Shown piece by piece: positions 50,135 through 59,186 of a DNA stretch of 64,000 nucleotides. The DNA is from Marispirochaeta sp963667435 (GTDB taxonomy: Bacteria; Spirochaetota; Spirochaetia; JC444; Marispirochaetaceae). Both the position numbers and the translations under genes were made by a program. The stretch covers positions 3,720,001 through 3,784,000 of the forward strand of contig OY763414.1 of the NCBI GenBank assembly GCA_963667435.1, in the 5' to 3' direction. The notes beneath the pieces were generated by a model that made no database searches, was not told the DNA's origin, and saw nothing but the letters and a program-made list of their open reading frames with translations. Numbering within the stretch: the stretch's first letter is position 1; the number at the start of each line of letters is the position of its first letter.

Positions 50135-50434
50135 CTACAGTACGTCCTTAAGCCCGGCGGCAGCGCTGTAAATGCACCCGGCTCCGCTGATATGGCCGCA
50201 GACCCGCAGGGTTTCCATAATCTCTTCCTTTGAAGCTCCGGCCTCAAGAGCCTGCAGCGCTAAAGAACGGATACCGTTGACAGCATTGTGGGTTATATCT
50301 ATGGCAAGGGCTATGAGGAGCTTGTTCTTTCTGCCTAATGCTCCCGGCTCATAGGCAAGCTCTCTGCCTTGCTGTATAAAATCAAACAGTTCACTGTCAT
50401 TTTCTTCAATGGGCTGAAGTGGGTTTGCTGCCAT
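50135..50434 (-). CDS. carboxymuconolactone decarboxylase-family protein
   Basis: The 99-residue protein matches the CMD/AhpD-like fold: GALGRKNKLLIALAIDITHNAVNGIRSLALQALEAGASKEEIMETL. The usual AhpD Cys-x2-Cys pair is absent at the expected place (DITHNAVNGIR); two cysteines occur later in RVCGHISGAGC. It is therefore more like the PcaC/YnjC-type without thiol peroxidase chemistry. Substrate is unknown. It converges with the YqhD-like gene and shares its terminator region. Confidence 0.85.
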   Translation of the reverse strand: MAANPLQPIEENDSELFDFIQQGRELAYEPGALGRKNKLLIALAIDITHNAVNGIRSLALQALEAGASKEEIMETLRVCGHISGAGCIYSAAAGLKDVL

Positions 50435-50543
50435 GATATCTCCTTATTTATCAGGTGTTTAAATCAGCGTAATGAAAAACCGGAACCGGGACAAGTGTAA
50501 ACGTGCACTGGCCGTGCAGTCCTCGGCATGCTATGCTTCAGAA

Positions 50544-52535
50544 ATGTACAGAAAGATACTCCTGCTGAGTCTTCTCCTTGCTGCAGCAATTCCTGCTGTC
50601 AGTGCAGGGGAGGGCGCTGCTGAAACCGCTCCCGGGATAAGCCGGAACGCAACCAGTCTTCCATTAACCCGGGTTACACTTTATACCGCCGGACTTGCAC
50701 AGATGGTGCATGAAACCTCTGTTGACGGGAATCAGGTCCTCAGTCTTTATGTGGATCCCTCTGATATAAATGATCTTCTGAAGAGTATGATTCTTGAAGA
50801 TCTTGACGGCGGATCTGTGGAGGCGGTGAGTTTTGAATCCTCAGACCCCCTTTCTGTCAGTCTTGGTGATTTAAGGCTGAATCCGTCCGGAGCCCCGGAT
50901 CTGGCTGATTTTATTGAGCGCTCCCAGGGAGAAACCCTTAGGGTACTTTCCGGGGGGGCTGTTCGCAGTTCAGGCAGAGTTTTCAGTGTTGAGCGTTTTA
51001 CCCGGGATGAGCAGCCAAGAATACGCTTGAATCTTCTTGGCTCGGAGGGTCTACAGTCCATAGTGCTTGTTGATGGGGATTCTCTCCTCTATGAAGACCC
51101 GATGCTGCAGGCGGAGCTGGAGCAGGGGTTGAATCTGATAGCAGACAGCCGGCGTAAATCTGTCCGTCGTGTGGATATTTCGTTTACCGGTACCGGCCGA
51201 CGACGCATCCGCATAAGCTATATACGTGAAGTTCCGCTCTGGAAAACAAGCTACCGGATGGTTATTGATGCAGAAGGAAATGTGCGGCTTGAAGGATGGG
51301 CCCTGGTGCAGAATACCGGGGGGATGCCATGGGATCATGTAACCCTCTCTTTTGTTGCCGGGAGTCCCAATGCCTTTACCATGGATCTTGCTACGCCCAG
51401 GTATGTTCATCGCAAAGAGGTTGAGATTGCTGCAGCCCAGCCATTGGGGCCTGCAGAATACGCCAAAGGGGTTTCTTCCCTGACCGATGCACCCATGCGT
51501 TCCAGATCCGAGTCGGGCGCAGCATTTAATAACTTACTTTTCGAATCAGAGGAGCTTGCCATGGCTCCTGCTCCGGTTGAATCCCGTGCCGGCGGGGTTC
51601 GTCAGGGAAACTTCTACCGGTATGAGGTTAAGGGCGAAGTTAGTGTTCCTGCCAGATCTTCCGCCATGATACCTGTTCTGGTCACTGAAAGCACTGGACG
51701 GGGTATAGGCATATATGATCCGGAGTATAATGCGGTGTTCAAAGGGCTGCAGCTTGAGAACAGCTCTGATGCCCAATGGGCTGCCGGCCCGGTCAGTGTT
51801 TTTGAAGGGCGCAGTTACGCCGGGGATGCCCTGCTGCCGGAGATGATCCCGGGAAGCAGCCGTATGCTCAATTATGCGCTTCATGGTTCTCTTGAGGTTG
51901 ATAAACAACAGCAGAACGAGTCTTCAAGAATTACCGCACTGAAGATTGCCAATGGAGTACTCCAGCGCAGTGACAAAATGGTCAGGGAAACTGTCTATAC
52001 CATAACGGGAGAAGAGAAGGAGCTGATAATTATCCATCCCAAAGCGAGCGGGTGGCGGCTTACCGAGCATCCGGAGATTCAGTCCGAAGCCGACGACAGC
52101 TACCGCTTTGTTCTTACCGGGTGGGACAATCCAGTGCATGTCCGCGAGGAGCGCATTTATTCCCGCAGTTACGGACTCCTGAATCTGAAGGATGATGATA
52201 TACAGGTTTTTCTTCACTGGGAGCAGACCAGTCCTCAGATGGTCAGGGCTCTGGATCGGTTGAGCGAACTGCGGGGAGAAGTAGAGGCTCTACGCAGAGA
52301 TGCAGAGACTTTAGAAGCATCCCTTTCTTCTATAGAGAGAGATCAGAGCAGGGTGCGGGAGAATATGCGGGTGCTGGATAAGGATAGTGACCTTTTTCGT
52401 CAGTACTCACAGAGACTCGGGGACCAGGAAGAAGAGATTGACAGTCTTAACGGTAGAATGGAAACCCTGCGGGTAAACCGTGCTGCAGCTTCAAAGGAGC
52501 TGGCCGAATATGCTGGCAGGCTGGAGATCAATTAA
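50544..52535 (+). CDS. secreted DUF4139-like protein with C-terminal coiled coil
   Basis: From ATG 50544 the protein has 663 residues with a signal peptide (ILLLSLLLAAAIPAVSA, cleavage before GEG). It has beta-rich segments TRVTLYTAGLAQMVHE and ISYIREVPLWKTSYRMVID, then LEGWALVQNTGGMPWDHVTLSFVAG, a strong match to the DUF4139 core in which the two strands flank NxTGxDW-like residues. Residues about 570-655 form a coiled coil (LRGEVEALRRDAETLEAS onward). Function is unknown; it is probably exported to the periplasm or surface. An earlier ATG at 50472 lacks a signal-peptide arrangement and a ribosome site. Confidence 0.75.
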   Translation: MYRKILLLSLLLAAAIPAVSAGEGAAETAPGISRNATSLPLTRVTLYTAGLAQMVHETSVDGNQVLSLYVDPSDINDLLKSMILEDLDGGSVEAVSFESSDPLSVSLGDLRLNPSGAPDLADFIERSQGETLRVLSGGAVRSSGRVFSVERFTRDEQPRIRLNLLGSEGLQSIVLVDGDSLLYEDPMLQAELEQGLNLIADSRRKSVRRVDISFTGTGRRRIRISYIREVPLWKTSYRMVIDAEGNVRLEGWALVQNTGGMPWDHVTLSFVAGSPNAFTMDLATPRYVHRKEVEIAAAQPLGPAEYAKGVSSLTDAPMRSRSESGAAFNNLLFESEELAMAPAPVESRAGGVRQGNFYRYEVKGEVSVPARSSAMIPVLVTESTGRGIGIYDPEYNAVFKGLQLENSSDAQWAAGPVSVFEGRSYAGDALLPEMIPGSSRMLNYALHGSLEVDKQQQNESSRITALKIANGVLQRSDKMVRETVYTITGEEKELIIIHPKASGWRLTEHPEIQSEADDSYRFVLTGWDNPVHVREERIYSRSYGLLNLKDDDIQVFLHWEQTSPQMVRALDRLSELRGEVEALRRDAETLEASLSSIERDQSRVRENMRVLDKDSDLFRQYSQRLGDQEEEIDSLNGRMETLRVNRAAASKELAEYAGRLEIN

Positions 52536-52542
52536 ATGATAC

Positions 52543-52566
52543 AGCCGGCCAACTGGCCGGCTTTTG
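52543..52566 (+). terminator. intrinsic terminator between convergent genes
   Basis: AGCCGGCC (52543-52550), loop AACT, GGCCGGCT (52555-52562), then a short T-run. It follows the DUF4139-like stop by seven bases and precedes the convergent SDR stop at 52585. Confidence 0.8.
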
Positions 52567-52584
52567 TATTCAGGGTCTGTATAT

Positions 52585-53358
52585 TCAGCTTTCCTTGTAG
52601 ATAACAGTTCCGGTAGCCTGGTTAATTGGGGTAACCGTAAGCTCGGTAATCTGTACATGCTCCGGTACAGAGGCTGCGTAGATTACGGTGTCGGCAATAT
52701 CTGCACCAGAAAGAGGTTTGATTCCCTTGTAAAAGCCTGAAGCACGTTCTGTATCGCCCTTAAACCGGACAACACTGAAATTGGTTTCCACCATTCCTGG
52801 CTGTATGTTGGTTACCCTGATTGGTTTATCCACGGTATCTATCCGCAAGGCGTCGCTGAGTACATGAACTGCGCTCTTGGTTGCACAGTAGACTCCGCCG
52901 TTTGCATAGGCCTGTATACCGGCAGTGGAACTAATGTTTATTACCTGACCATAGCCTCTGTCGACCATGCCGGGTACGACGGCCCGGGACATGTAGAGGA
53001 GGCCCTTTACATTGGTGTCGATCATTGTTTCCCAGTCGTCAATATTCCCTTCGTGCAGTTTTTCCAGGCCCAGTGCCAGTCCCGCATTATTAACAAGGAT
53101 ATCAATTCTCTTCCATTCTTCCGGGAGTTCTTCGACGGTTTTCTGTACTGCTTTTCTGTCCCGGACATCCAGCGCTACCGGCAGGATCTCAACGCCGTAT
53201 TTACTGCTCAACTCTTCCGCAACAGCCTTGAGAGCGCTAAGGGTTCTTGAGGTGATAATTACCCGGGCTCCCTTCTTTGCAAATGCTTCCGCACATGCCT
53301 TGCCTATTCCGCTGCTTGCTCCGGTTACCAATACAGTTTCTCCTTTAATTCTATCCAT
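52585..53358 (-). CDS. short-chain dehydrogenase/reductase (YdfG-like)
   Basis: The 257-residue classical SDR has TVLVTGASSGIGKACAEAFAKKGA (TGxxxGxG) near residue 10 and LVNNAGLAL near 88. The catalytic Ser is in VINISSTAGIQAYANGG, with Tyr-x3-Lys in YCATKSAVHVLSDALR near 158. Sequence features such as VTNIQPGMVETNFSVVRFKGD resemble 3-hydroxy-acid (serine, 3-hydroxypropionate) dehydrogenases. It should use NADP(H). It follows the DeoR-type gene by 116 bases on the same strand and may be independently expressed. Confidence 0.9.
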   Translation of the reverse strand: MDRIKGETVLVTGASSGIGKACAEAFAKKGARVIITSRTLSALKAVAEELSSKYGVEILPVALDVRDRKAVQKTVEELPEEWKRIDILVNNAGLALGLEKLHEGNIDDWETMIDTNVKGLLYMSRAVVPGMVDRGYGQVINISSTAGIQAYANGGVYCATKSAVHVLSDALRIDTVDKPIRVTNIQPGMVETNFSVVRFKGDTERASGFYKGIKPLSGADIADTVIYAASVPEHVQITELTVTPINQATGTVIYKES

Positions 53359-53474
53359 TCATCGACCTCGAATTCTGTTGTGTTTATGCAAGTATAAAAG
53401 GCATTTTGAGAGAGTGTAAAGTGCAGGTACTATTCAGGCGGTTTTGTAATTTTGTTTTACGCCATCAATCCCGG

Positions 53475-54239
53475 TTAAACAGCTTGCACATCTATACCAG
53501 CTTTTTCTATCTTCCGCTGTAATGCTGTTTCTATCCCTTTATCAGTAATAAGGCCGGTAATGTTCCGGATTTTTCCTATGTACGCAAAGTCTGTTTTTCC
53601 CATTTTGCTGGAGTCGGCAAGTACATAAATCCTGTCGGTACTGTCGAAAATGGCTCTGTATATTCCAGCTTCCTGAATGCTGCCGCAGAATAGATTACCA
53701 TCGTCGTCAAGGCCGTTTATTCCGATAAAGGCGGTGTCAAAGTGAAATCTTCGTATCATTTCTTCAGCATAGTGCCCAACGCAGGAGATGGTATTCTTTC
53801 TTAATTCCCCGCCGATTTGAATAACGGATGTATTTTGCCTTGTGTTGAGTTCATTGGCGATATTGGTGGCTTCAGTAGCTATTAAGAAGCTTCTTTCATT
53901 GTCGATTGCCTGAGCCATACAGAATACAGTGGAACTGCTGTTCATGAAGATTTTATCCTCCGGGGCCAGATAGGTTAACGCTTTTCTCGCTATGGCTCTT
54001 TTCTGTGCCAGCTGACTGATCAATCTGACTTCAAAAGGTTTTTCCTGCACCTGACTGAATTTTGAAGAGACTGCGCCTCCGTGGGTTCTGACAAGAAGAC
54101 CTTTGGAGGCTAATTCATCCAGATCTCTCCGTATGGTCATATCGGTTACATTAAACACCTGGCAGAGAGATGACACTTCTGCCGATTTCTTTTCCCTAAT
54201 GTATTCAAGTATTTTTTCATGTCGTAATTGTTTCATCAT
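53475..54239 (-). CDS. DeoR/GlpR-family transcriptional regulator
   Basis: The 254-residue protein has an N-terminal DeoR-type winged helix, RHEKILEYIREKKSAEVSSLC, then MTIRRDLDELASKGLLVRTHGGAVS (residues 5-60). The effector domain of the phosphosugar-isomerase fold contains IFMNSSSTVFCMAQAI near 97, QIGGELRKNTISCVGHYAEE near 140 and IYVLADSSKMGKTDFAYIG near 205. Such regulators respond to phosphorylated sugars and usually repress neighbouring catabolic genes. It is divergent from the dehydrogenase-aldolase-kinase operon and shares a 170-base promoter region with repeated AAATGT motifs. Confidence 0.93.
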   Translation of the reverse strand: MMKQLRHEKILEYIREKKSAEVSSLCQVFNVTDMTIRRDLDELASKGLLVRTHGGAVSSKFSQVQEKPFEVRLISQLAQKRAIARKALTYLAPEDKIFMNSSSTVFCMAQAIDNERSFLIATEATNIANELNTRQNTSVIQIGGELRKNTISCVGHYAEEMIRRFHFDTAFIGINGLDDDGNLFCGSIQEAGIYRAIFDSTDRIYVLADSSKMGKTDFAYIGKIRNITGLITDKGIETALQRKIEKAGIDVQAV

Positions 54240-54293
54240 ACGGCCTTTTCCTTATGGATATCATATAACAGGTTCATTCTAATGGATAGCGGT

Positions 54294-54395
54294 AAATGTT
54301 TAAAAATGTAATAAAATGTGTATAAAATGTTTGACAAGTAAAAAAATGGGATTTAAGATACTGTTTATATTGCAATCAAACATAAACAAACATTT
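54294..54395. promoter_or_regulatory. phased AAATGT/ACATTT operator array in divergent promoter
   Basis: AAATGT begins at 54294, 54304, 54314 and 54325 (steps of 10, 10 and 11 bp). AAATGTTT occurs at 54294 and 54325; its complement AAACATTT is at 54388-54395, with AAACAT also at 54378-54383. Same-face repeats on both sides of a promoter are a likely DeoR-regulator binding array. Confidence 0.6.
54331..54359 (+). promoter_or_regulatory. promoter of the sugar catabolic operon
   Basis: A perfect TTGACA (54331-54336), 17 bases, then TAAGAT (54354-54359; four of six). It lies 51 bases before the dehydrogenase ATG and directly after the fourth AAATGT repeat. Confidence 0.65.
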
Positions 54396-54409
54396 ATTGA
54401 AAAGGGGAA

Positions 54410-55453
54410 ATGAGTTTGAATGTATTAATTCTGGGGGATCGCTTTATTCGAAGTGAAATCGCAGAAGCCATTGTCCGGGAAATAATGGCTTCTCATTATA
54501 CCCTTAATTTTGACTTCTGTACCTTCGATTGGCCTATGTCACCTTTTATCTCAAATAACGAAATCCGTGAATTTGAAGGAGATGAATCCAGGGTCCTTGA
54601 AAAAATAGGTTCTGCCGAGGTCGTTATTGTTCATGGTGCACCAGTATCAAAAAAGGTTCTTGATGCGGCGGATAACTTAAAAGCAATCGGAGTAGTAAGG
54701 GGAGGTCCGACTAATATCAATGTAGCGGCGGCAACTCAGAAGGGCATACCTGTTTTTAATTCTCCGGGAAGAAATGCCGTGGCGGTCGTTGAATTCACTG
54801 TCGGCCTTATGATCAGTGAATTGAGACATATCGCACGAAGTCATATGGATCTTAAACAGAAAAATTGGCGCCTTGATTATTACACCTATGAAAAATGCGG
54901 CTTGCAGGTAAAGGGCAGAACAATCGGTCTGGTCGGATTTGGAAATATTTCATGGCGAATGAGTTCTGTCTTACGTGCTCTCGGTATGAGGGTCATAGCG
55001 TTTGATCCTTTTGTGTCTGCGGAAGCGATGTCGGAATACGGGGTCGTAAAGACTGAATTGGATGACCTGTATAAGCAGTCGGATGTTGTTTCGGTTCATG
55101 CACGATTGACACCTGAAACAGCGGGGATGTTCGATAAAAATGCTTTTTCCGCAATGAAAGATAACGTTGTATTTATCAATACGGCCCGTGGTGGTTTGGT
55201 TAACTATGATGATCTTACCGAGGCCCTGAAAAGCGGAAAGGTTGCTTCCGCCGCACTGGATGTTTTCTCTGAAGAACCAGCCGATTTGAACAATGAACTG
55301 TTCAGTCTGGACAATGTAACTGTAACGCCTCACATTGCGGGTGCAACCAGGGACACTGTTATATATGGATTAACCCAATTGGCTGAAAGTCTTTTAAAAT
55401 ACTTTTCTGCCGGGGAGCTGATGCACTGTATGAATCCGGAGGTTATACAATAA
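54410..55453 (+). CDS. 2-hydroxyacid dehydrogenase of sugar operon
   Basis: The 347-residue D-isomer-specific dehydrogenase has GVVRGGPTNINVAAATQKG near residue 102 and IGLVGFGNISWRMSSVL near 168. FINTARGGLVNYDDL supplies the catalytic Arg near 262, DVFSEEPADL the Glu, and TVTPHIAGATRDT the His near 311. The dinucleotide loop is GFGNIS instead of GxGxxG, a small departure that may alter cofactor affinity. It probably acts on a sugar-derived keto- or hydroxy-acid. AAAGGGGAA precedes ATG 54410. First gene of an operon with a class II aldolase and two FGGY kinases. Confidence 0.88.
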   Translation: MSLNVLILGDRFIRSEIAEAIVREIMASHYTLNFDFCTFDWPMSPFISNNEIREFEGDESRVLEKIGSAEVVIVHGAPVSKKVLDAADNLKAIGVVRGGPTNINVAAATQKGIPVFNSPGRNAVAVVEFTVGLMISELRHIARSHMDLKQKNWRLDYYTYEKCGLQVKGRTIGLVGFGNISWRMSSVLRALGMRVIAFDPFVSAEAMSEYGVVKTELDDLYKQSDVVSVHARLTPETAGMFDKNAFSAMKDNVVFINTARGGLVNYDDLTEALKSGKVASAALDVFSEEPADLNNELFSLDNVTVTPHIAGATRDTVIYGLTQLAESLLKYFSAGELMHCMNPEVIQ

Positions 55454-55502
55454 CCATGGAATTCAAGAATGACTGAAAATTACTAAATTGGAGAGAAAAA
55501 TT

Positions 55503-56162
55503 ATGATGTATAAACAGGAAAGGGATGACATAATCGAAATTGGAAGGCGTCTCTATGCAAAGAATTATGTAGCTGCCAATGATGGAAATATCAGTATCAA
55601 AGTAAATTCAGATGAGATACTCATTACTCCATCGGGTGTTTCAAAAGGTTATATGAAGGCAGAAGAGCTGCTGTTAGTCAATTTGAAGGGAGAAGTACTT
55701 TCCGGAGAAATGAAACCTTCCTCCGAAATGAAAATGCATCTTGAAGTATACAGAAAAAGGGATGATATAAAGGCTGCTGTTCATGCTCACCCTCAGAAAG
55801 CTACGGCGTTTGCTGCGGCCCGCATAGTATTTGACCGCATTATACTTCCGGAACTTGTTTTCACATTGGGCAAGGTCAGTCTTGCAGATTACGGCACCCC
55901 GACAACTTCTCAGGTGCCCCAGGCGGTTGCTCGCTGTATCAATGATTCCGATGCTGTATTATTGGCAAATCATGGGGCACTAACGGTAGGGTTTGATGTT
56001 TATGCTGCCTATTACAAGATGGAAACACTGGAGCATTTTGCTGCGATTTACCTGAATACCCTTCAGCTTGGCGGAGGTGTCGCGCTGGATAATAAAGAGA
56101 TTGATACTCTTTATAAAATTCGGTCTGAGCTTTTCGGTATAGCAACTCCTGCAGAGGCGTAA
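55503..56162 (+). CDS. class II aldolase/adducin-family protein (L-fuculose-phosphate aldolase-like)
   Basis: The 219-residue protein has NDGNISIKV near residue 28, ITPSGVSKGYM near 44 and the zinc ligands AAVHAHPQKATAF (His-x-His near 93). The catalytic Glu is in LPELVFTLGKV near 118 and a third His in LANHGALTVGFD near 155. All residues needed for a zinc-dependent aldolase or epimerase are present. FucA, RhaD and AraD belong here. It would cleave or epimerise a ketose 1-phosphate or 5-phosphate made by one of the kinases downstream. ATG 55503 is preferred, with GGAGAG seven bases upstream. Confidence 0.88.
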   Translation: MMYKQERDDIIEIGRRLYAKNYVAANDGNISIKVNSDEILITPSGVSKGYMKAEELLLVNLKGEVLSGEMKPSSEMKMHLEVYRKRDDIKAAVHAHPQKATAFAAARIVFDRIILPELVFTLGKVSLADYGTPTTSQVPQAVARCINDSDAVLLANHGALTVGFDVYAAYYKMETLEHFAAIYLNTLQLGGGVALDNKEIDTLYKIRSELFGIATPAEA

Positions 56163-56165
56163 ACT

Positions 56166-57710
56166 GTGACCTGTTTCTATCTCGGTGTCGATATCGGAAC
56201 CACTAATGTAAAAACTGCTCTCTATAATGCTGATTTTTATTGTATTAGTGAGAGGGGCTTTGAATACAGTACTCTCTACCCCCAACCCGGCTGGGCGGAA
56301 CAGAACCCCCGGAGTTGGTGGAATGCATTTAAATCGGCATTGAACGGTCTGCAGGCGAATTTCTCTGAAGAGATAACCTCTCTTGGAGGTATCTGTATCA
56401 GTTCGCATGCCCCGGCCGTTGTCCCTGTGACCCGCAGTGGTAAGGTTCTGAGGAATGCACTCATCTGGATGGACCGGCGATCCGAGGCCTACTGCCGTAC
56501 CATAAGGGAACATCCCGGAGAAGAAGTTGTCAGGAAGATCTCCGGTAACCGCATTGATCCATATTTTTCGGCTTCAAAAATATTGTGGATCAAGCACGAA
56601 GAACCGGAAGTCTGGCAGGAAACCGAGTGTATTCTGCAAGCAAACAGTTATCTTAATTACCGTCTCACCGGAGTTTTTTCAAACGATCGTGCCCATGCCG
56701 GACTGTCCGGTTTATATGATATTGAGAAAAGGCAGTGGTCGACTGATCTCTGTCGCGATTTAGGTATTCCACAGGATCTTCTGCCGCCAGTTGCTTCATC
56801 CACCGATATTATCGGAGTTGTCACTGCGGAAGCATCCGCAGAAACCGGACTTCCCGTCGGTGTCCCGGTAATGGCGGGTACAGTGGATGCATCGGCGGCA
56901 GCTTTTGAATCCGGAGTTCTTCATCCCTGCGAAGCAGTAGAAACTACCGGGACTTCTTCGGTACTTATGATCGGGTGCAAGGACATGCCTGCGACAACTT
57001 CTCTTGTTTCCCTGTTTCATGCACTGGATGATAGAGCATTGCTTATTGGTCCGATAAGCAGTGCAGGATCATCGCTGAAATGGTTTCGGGATACCCTTGG
57101 TCATCCTGAATGTGAACATGCGGCGGTGCAGGGCGTAGACCCTTATGTCATTATGAATGAGGAGGCAGGGCCGGCGGCAGATTGCAGTAGTAATTTAATC
57201 TTTCTTCCTTATATGGCCGGTGAACGGGCACCGATCTGGAATACTGATGCACGGGGCGTTTTCTTCGGACTTAGTTTAGGAACAACCAGGGGTGACATGA
57301 TACGTTCAATTCTGGAAGGAGGTGCCTTTGCGCTGAGACATAATCTTGAAGAAGCAGAAAAAGACGGGCACCACATACACCGTATTACTGCCGCCGGAGG
57401 AGGCGCATGCAGCGATCTTTGGCTAAAGATTAAAGCCTCCGCTCTAGGAATTCCGGTTGTAAGAATGAAGAACAGCTCCAGCGGAGCATTAGGGAATGCT
57501 CTTATCGCTGCTATGGGTGCGGGTAAGCTGAAAAATCCGGAAACAGTTCTGGAAAGATTTCTTGTCTACGAAAAAATCTTTGAACCTGAAGATGTTCTTC
57601 AGAATCATCTTGGAAGAAAATATCGTTTATTCAGAGACCTCTATGAACATACCAGGGATGATTTCAAGCTTTTGGCAGAAATTCAAGATCCGGTCTGTGC
57701 AGGAGATTGA
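56166..57710 (+). CDS. FGGY-family carbohydrate kinase 1 (xylulokinase-like)
   Basis: The 514-residue kinase has YLGVDIGTTNVKTALYN near residue 5 and the FGGY N-terminal substrate segments GWAEQNPRSWW and LIWMDRRSEAYC. The catalytic AGTVDASAAAFESG has its Asp near 240. ATP-site motifs are TTGTSSV near 260 and AAGGGACSDLWLKIKA near 415. Relatives include xylulokinase, gluconokinase and AI-2 kinase (LsrK). The sugar is not determined. Start is GTG 56166, three bases after the aldolase stop. The next kinase starts one base after this gene's stop. Confidence 0.9.
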   Translation: MTCFYLGVDIGTTNVKTALYNADFYCISERGFEYSTLYPQPGWAEQNPRSWWNAFKSALNGLQANFSEEITSLGGICISSHAPAVVPVTRSGKVLRNALIWMDRRSEAYCRTIREHPGEEVVRKISGNRIDPYFSASKILWIKHEEPEVWQETECILQANSYLNYRLTGVFSNDRAHAGLSGLYDIEKRQWSTDLCRDLGIPQDLLPPVASSTDIIGVVTAEASAETGLPVGVPVMAGTVDASAAAFESGVLHPCEAVETTGTSSVLMIGCKDMPATTSLVSLFHALDDRALLIGPISSAGSSLKWFRDTLGHPECEHAAVQGVDPYVIMNEEAGPAADCSSNLIFLPYMAGERAPIWNTDARGVFFGLSLGTTRGDMIRSILEGGAFALRHNLEEAEKDGHHIHRITAAGGGACSDLWLKIKASALGIPVVRMKNSSSGALGNALIAAMGAGKLKNPETVLERFLVYEKIFEPEDVLQNHLGRKYRLFRDLYEHTRDDFKLLAEIQDPVCAGD

Positions 57711-57711
57711 T

Positions 57712-59169
57712 ATGCATTTTCTCTGTGCCGATGTGGGTACTTCTCGGATGAAAATTGCCCTCACAGACACCACCGGCCACGTTCATGACATGGTATCTCA
57801 AAATCTACAGGTATTGAAAAAAGAAGAAGGTTTCTGCGAAATGGATATGAATGAGGTATGGGATATTTTTACCTCTTTGTGTCTGAAGATAAAAGAGAGG
57901 AATGTCTTTTTGTGGAACAGAATCAGCGGTATTGGCGTTACCGGCCAGGGCGATGGTTTATGGGCGATTGATCAAAATGGTGATCCCATACGTTACGCAA
58001 TCCTTTGGAATGATACCCGGACAAAACATATGATCCGTACAGAGCTGGATCATTTTTGTACGGAGCGATCTGTTAATATCCCTTTTTCCGGGTCTTTTCA
58101 TATGCTTCTTATGTGGCTAAAGGAAAAAGAAAACGAAAACTACAAACGAATATCCTTTGTCTTTCACTGCAAAGACTGGATTAACTTCAGACTTACCGGA
58201 ACCCCTTCCTGTGATTATTCCGATGCTTCTCTTGCCGGTTTTGATTTGTTCGATAAAGAATACTGTGGCGATATCTTTGACGAAATGGCTTTACCGGGGA
58301 CAGAGAACAGACTTCCTCAAACGTATCCGTCCGGGGCTATAGTCGGCTCTGTCTCAGAGTTTGCGTCTGCATCAACAGGGCTTACCTCCGGCTTACCTGT
58401 AATAGCCGGAGCTATAGATGTTTGCTCTGTAGCCCATGGTGTTGGTGTTCGCCAGCCGGGAGAGACATGCGTCATTATCGGAACCACTTTATGTACTGAG
58501 GTTGTTGTAAGTAAAGACCAGGTTGATTTTGAAAGGGGGATGGTTGCCTGCCACACTAAAGAAGATCTTTATCTCAGTGTTATGCCTACCTTGAGCGGAA
58601 CTACGTCATTGGATTGGGCAAAAAGTATTCTCTATTCGGATAAAAGTTATAAAGACATGGAGCGTGAACTTTTTCACATTCCTGTGGGCAGCAACGGTGT
58701 TTTTTATCATCCTTATTTATATGGCGAGAGGGCGCCTTTCAGAAATCCCTTCGCACGAGGAGGATTTTACGGTTTATCTGCAGTCCATAGTCGAAAGGAG
58801 ATGATGCGGGCTGTTTTTGAGGGACTGGCTCTATCTTTATATGATTGTCTGAAAACTCTTCCTGAATCCGGCGATATTCTTACTGTTTGCGGCGGGGGAT
58901 CCGCTAGCGATTTACTTTGTCAGATTATTGCGGATTGTACTGGCCGTACTGTTGTACGGTCACCCCATGCAGAGGCGGGAATCAAGGGTGTTTCCGATAT
59001 ACTTAAAGCCACAATTGAAGGTTTTGATGAGGAATATAATAGGAAAGCTCATAATGCCCTTTTTCAACCTGATACTGAAATGTTTCCGCAATACGAAAGT
59101 TTGTATCATACTTTTCATGAATTAACGCATAGCATGGAGGGATTTTGGTCGGAAAGAAGGTGTTTTTGA
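57712..59169 (+). CDS. FGGY-family carbohydrate kinase 2 (L-xylulose/erythritol kinase-like)
   Basis: The 485-residue kinase has CADVGTSRMKIALTDT near residue 5 and GIGVTGQGDGLWAIDQNGDP near 78. ILWNDTRTKHM follows, with the catalytic AGAIDVCSVAHGVG (Asp near 228) and the ATP segment TVCGGGSASDLLCQIIA near 390. The TGQGDGLW block is typical of LyxK and EryA-type kinases rather than XylB. It is only distantly like kinase 1, so the two probably phosphorylate different sugars or steps. AGGAGA precedes ATG 57712; a longer in-frame start inside kinase 1 is not needed. It converges with the sensor kinase gene. Confidence 0.88.
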   Translation: MHFLCADVGTSRMKIALTDTTGHVHDMVSQNLQVLKKEEGFCEMDMNEVWDIFTSLCLKIKERNVFLWNRISGIGVTGQGDGLWAIDQNGDPIRYAILWNDTRTKHMIRTELDHFCTERSVNIPFSGSFHMLLMWLKEKENENYKRISFVFHCKDWINFRLTGTPSCDYSDASLAGFDLFDKEYCGDIFDEMALPGTENRLPQTYPSGAIVGSVSEFASASTGLTSGLPVIAGAIDVCSVAHGVGVRQPGETCVIIGTTLCTEVVVSKDQVDFERGMVACHTKEDLYLSVMPTLSGTTSLDWAKSILYSDKSYKDMERELFHIPVGSNGVFYHPYLYGERAPFRNPFARGGFYGLSAVHSRKEMMRAVFEGLALSLYDCLKTLPESGDILTVCGGGSASDLLCQIIADCTGRTVVRSPHAEAGIKGVSDILKATIEGFDEEYNRKAHNALFQPDTEMFPQYESLYHTFHELTHSMEGFWSERRCF

Positions 59170-59186
59170 TATTTGTAGAGAATTTC

